Shown one piece after another: positions 4,820-5,542 of a stretch of 5,542 bases of DNA. A program made the translations under genes and the position numbers. Where the stretch lies: contig JAUXSJ010000150.1 in NCBI GenBank assembly GCA_030679615.1, positions 1 to 5,542 of the forward strand, read 5' to 3'. The DNA comes from Parachlamydiaceae bacterium (GTDB lineage Bacteria; Chlamydiota; Chlamydiia; Chlamydiales; Parachlamydiaceae). The number at the start of each line of letters is the position of its first letter. Position 1 is the stretch's first letter. A model generated the notes under the pieces. The model was given only the letters and a program-made list of their open reading frames with translations, ran no database searches and had not been told where the DNA came from.

Positions 4820-5542
4820 ATGCCACTAGCCAAGATTAATAATCAAGAAATTTATTTTGAAGATTCCGGAGGAAATGGACCCCCTATTGTTTTCATGCAT
4901 GGATTCCTTATGGATCAGTCTCTTTTTGATCATCAAGTAGCAATGCTAATCCCTCGCTATAGATGCATTAGGTGGGATGCTAGATGCTTTGGCAAAACAA
5001 TATGGGATGGAAAGCCATTTAATCTCTATGATTCAGTTAAGGATTGTTTTGGATTGATGGACTTTCTTTGTATTGATTCAGCTATATTAGTAGGGATGTC
5101 TCAAGGTGGTTATTGTGCCTTACGAGCAGCTATAACTACTCCGGATCGCGTGAAAGCACTGGTTCTTCTGAGTACACAATCAACCATTGATCCTGAGCCT
5201 TTAAAAGCCGCATATCGTGAAATGAGAGATACATGGAAGCAAGTTGGACCAATTCCTCCATTATTAGAGGGACTGGCAACGGCAATTTTAGGTTCTAAGC
5301 TAGCAACTGGTATGGAAGATCATTGGAATGAATGGATACCTAAATGGAAGCAAATCTCTGGAGAAGCTATTTTCCATGCAATGAACAATTTATTAGATAG
5401 AGACGAAATCACTCATCTTTTACAAGAAATTACTTGCCCGGCTTTTGTTACTCATGGCACCGACGATAGCGCCATTCCAGAAGCATTAGGAAAGGAACTA
5501 AGCACCATTTTGCCCAATTGCCGCGGATTTATAGCGACTCCA
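4820..5542 (+). CDS. Alpha/beta hydrolase-fold enzyme, 3' end cut by the window
   Basis: The 241 codons to the window end form one open frame with no stop. The protein has the alpha/beta hydrolase plan: VFMHGF (24-29, the HG oxyanion-hole motif), RWDARCFGKT (51-60), the nucleophile elbow GMSQGG (92-97, Ser94), a helical cap region around 125-195 rich in tryptophan, and THGTDDSAIP (211-220), where Asp216 fits the acid of the triad. The catalytic histidine normally follows about 25-30 residues later, so it should lie just past the window. Family members are usually 260-280 residues, so only the tail is missing. It resembles the general esterase / 3-oxoadipate enol-lactonase / haloperoxidase-like branch, but the substrate cannot be read from the sequence. 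There is no signal peptide. The start is supported by GGAGG six bases upstream. It follows the pentapeptide gene in the same direction. Confidence 0.9.
   Translation, partial: MPLAKINNQEIYFEDSGGNGPPIVFMHGFLMDQSLFDHQVAMLIPRYRCIRWDARCFGKTIWDGKPFNLYDSVKDCFGLMDFLCIDSAILVGMSQGGYCALRAAITTPDRVKALVLLSTQSTIDPEPLKAAYREMRDTWKQVGPIPPLLEGLATAILGSKLATGMEDHWNEWIPKWKQISGEAIFHAMNNLLDRDEITHLLQEITCPAFVTHGTDDSAIPEALGKELSTILPNCRGFIATP

Overview
The window comes from a strongly AT-rich bacterial genome using the standard code, in which intact genes sit beside visibly decaying ones. Nothing fixes the taxon. The low GC, the gene decay and the mix of families (SOUL haem-binding protein, DUF2878/DCC membrane protein, secreted EEP-fold phosphoesterase, Qnr-like pentapeptide protein, phytanoyl-CoA dioxygenase remnant) would suit a host-associated Gram-negative such as an environmental chlamydia or a Legionella-like bacterium. 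That is inference only.

Layout. Positions 1-195 (+) hold the possible tail of an unidentified, probably broken gene. Positions 268-2115 (-) look like one three-gene operon, read right to left: a membrane-anchored SOUL protein (2115-1489), a broken gene of about 95 codons that starts in an ATGA overlap with the SOUL stop (1492-1205), and a fusion of a DUF2878 membrane domain with a DCC/DUF393 thiol-disulfide domain (1191-268). A 424-base AT-rich divergent intergenic region follows (2116-2539). It carries a good sigma70-type promoter for the secreted endonuclease/exonuclease/phosphatase-family protein (2540-3505, +), which is followed by a hairpin. Positions 3592 to about 4100 (-) contain a gene wrecked by several frameshifts and stops, whose pieces read like the C-terminal half of a phytanoyl-CoA dioxygenase-type protein. 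Next come a cysteine-rich pentapeptide-repeat protein (4172-4750, +) with its own promoter and palindrome, and an alpha/beta hydrolase (4820 onward, +) cut by the window end just before its expected catalytic histidine.

How the genes may work together. The minus-strand operon combines a haem/tetrapyrrole-binding fold with a membrane-tethered CxxC thiol domain, so a role in redox, light or membrane-lipid stress is a reasonable guess, but the sequence does not prove it. The plus-strand genes look like independent units, apart from a possible pentapeptide-hydrolase pair. No RNA genes, CRISPR arrays, insertion-sequence ends or phage genes were recognised. The most informative discoveries are the two decayed genes and the DUF2878-DCC fusion; I do not see convincing evidence of a wholly new multi-gene system.
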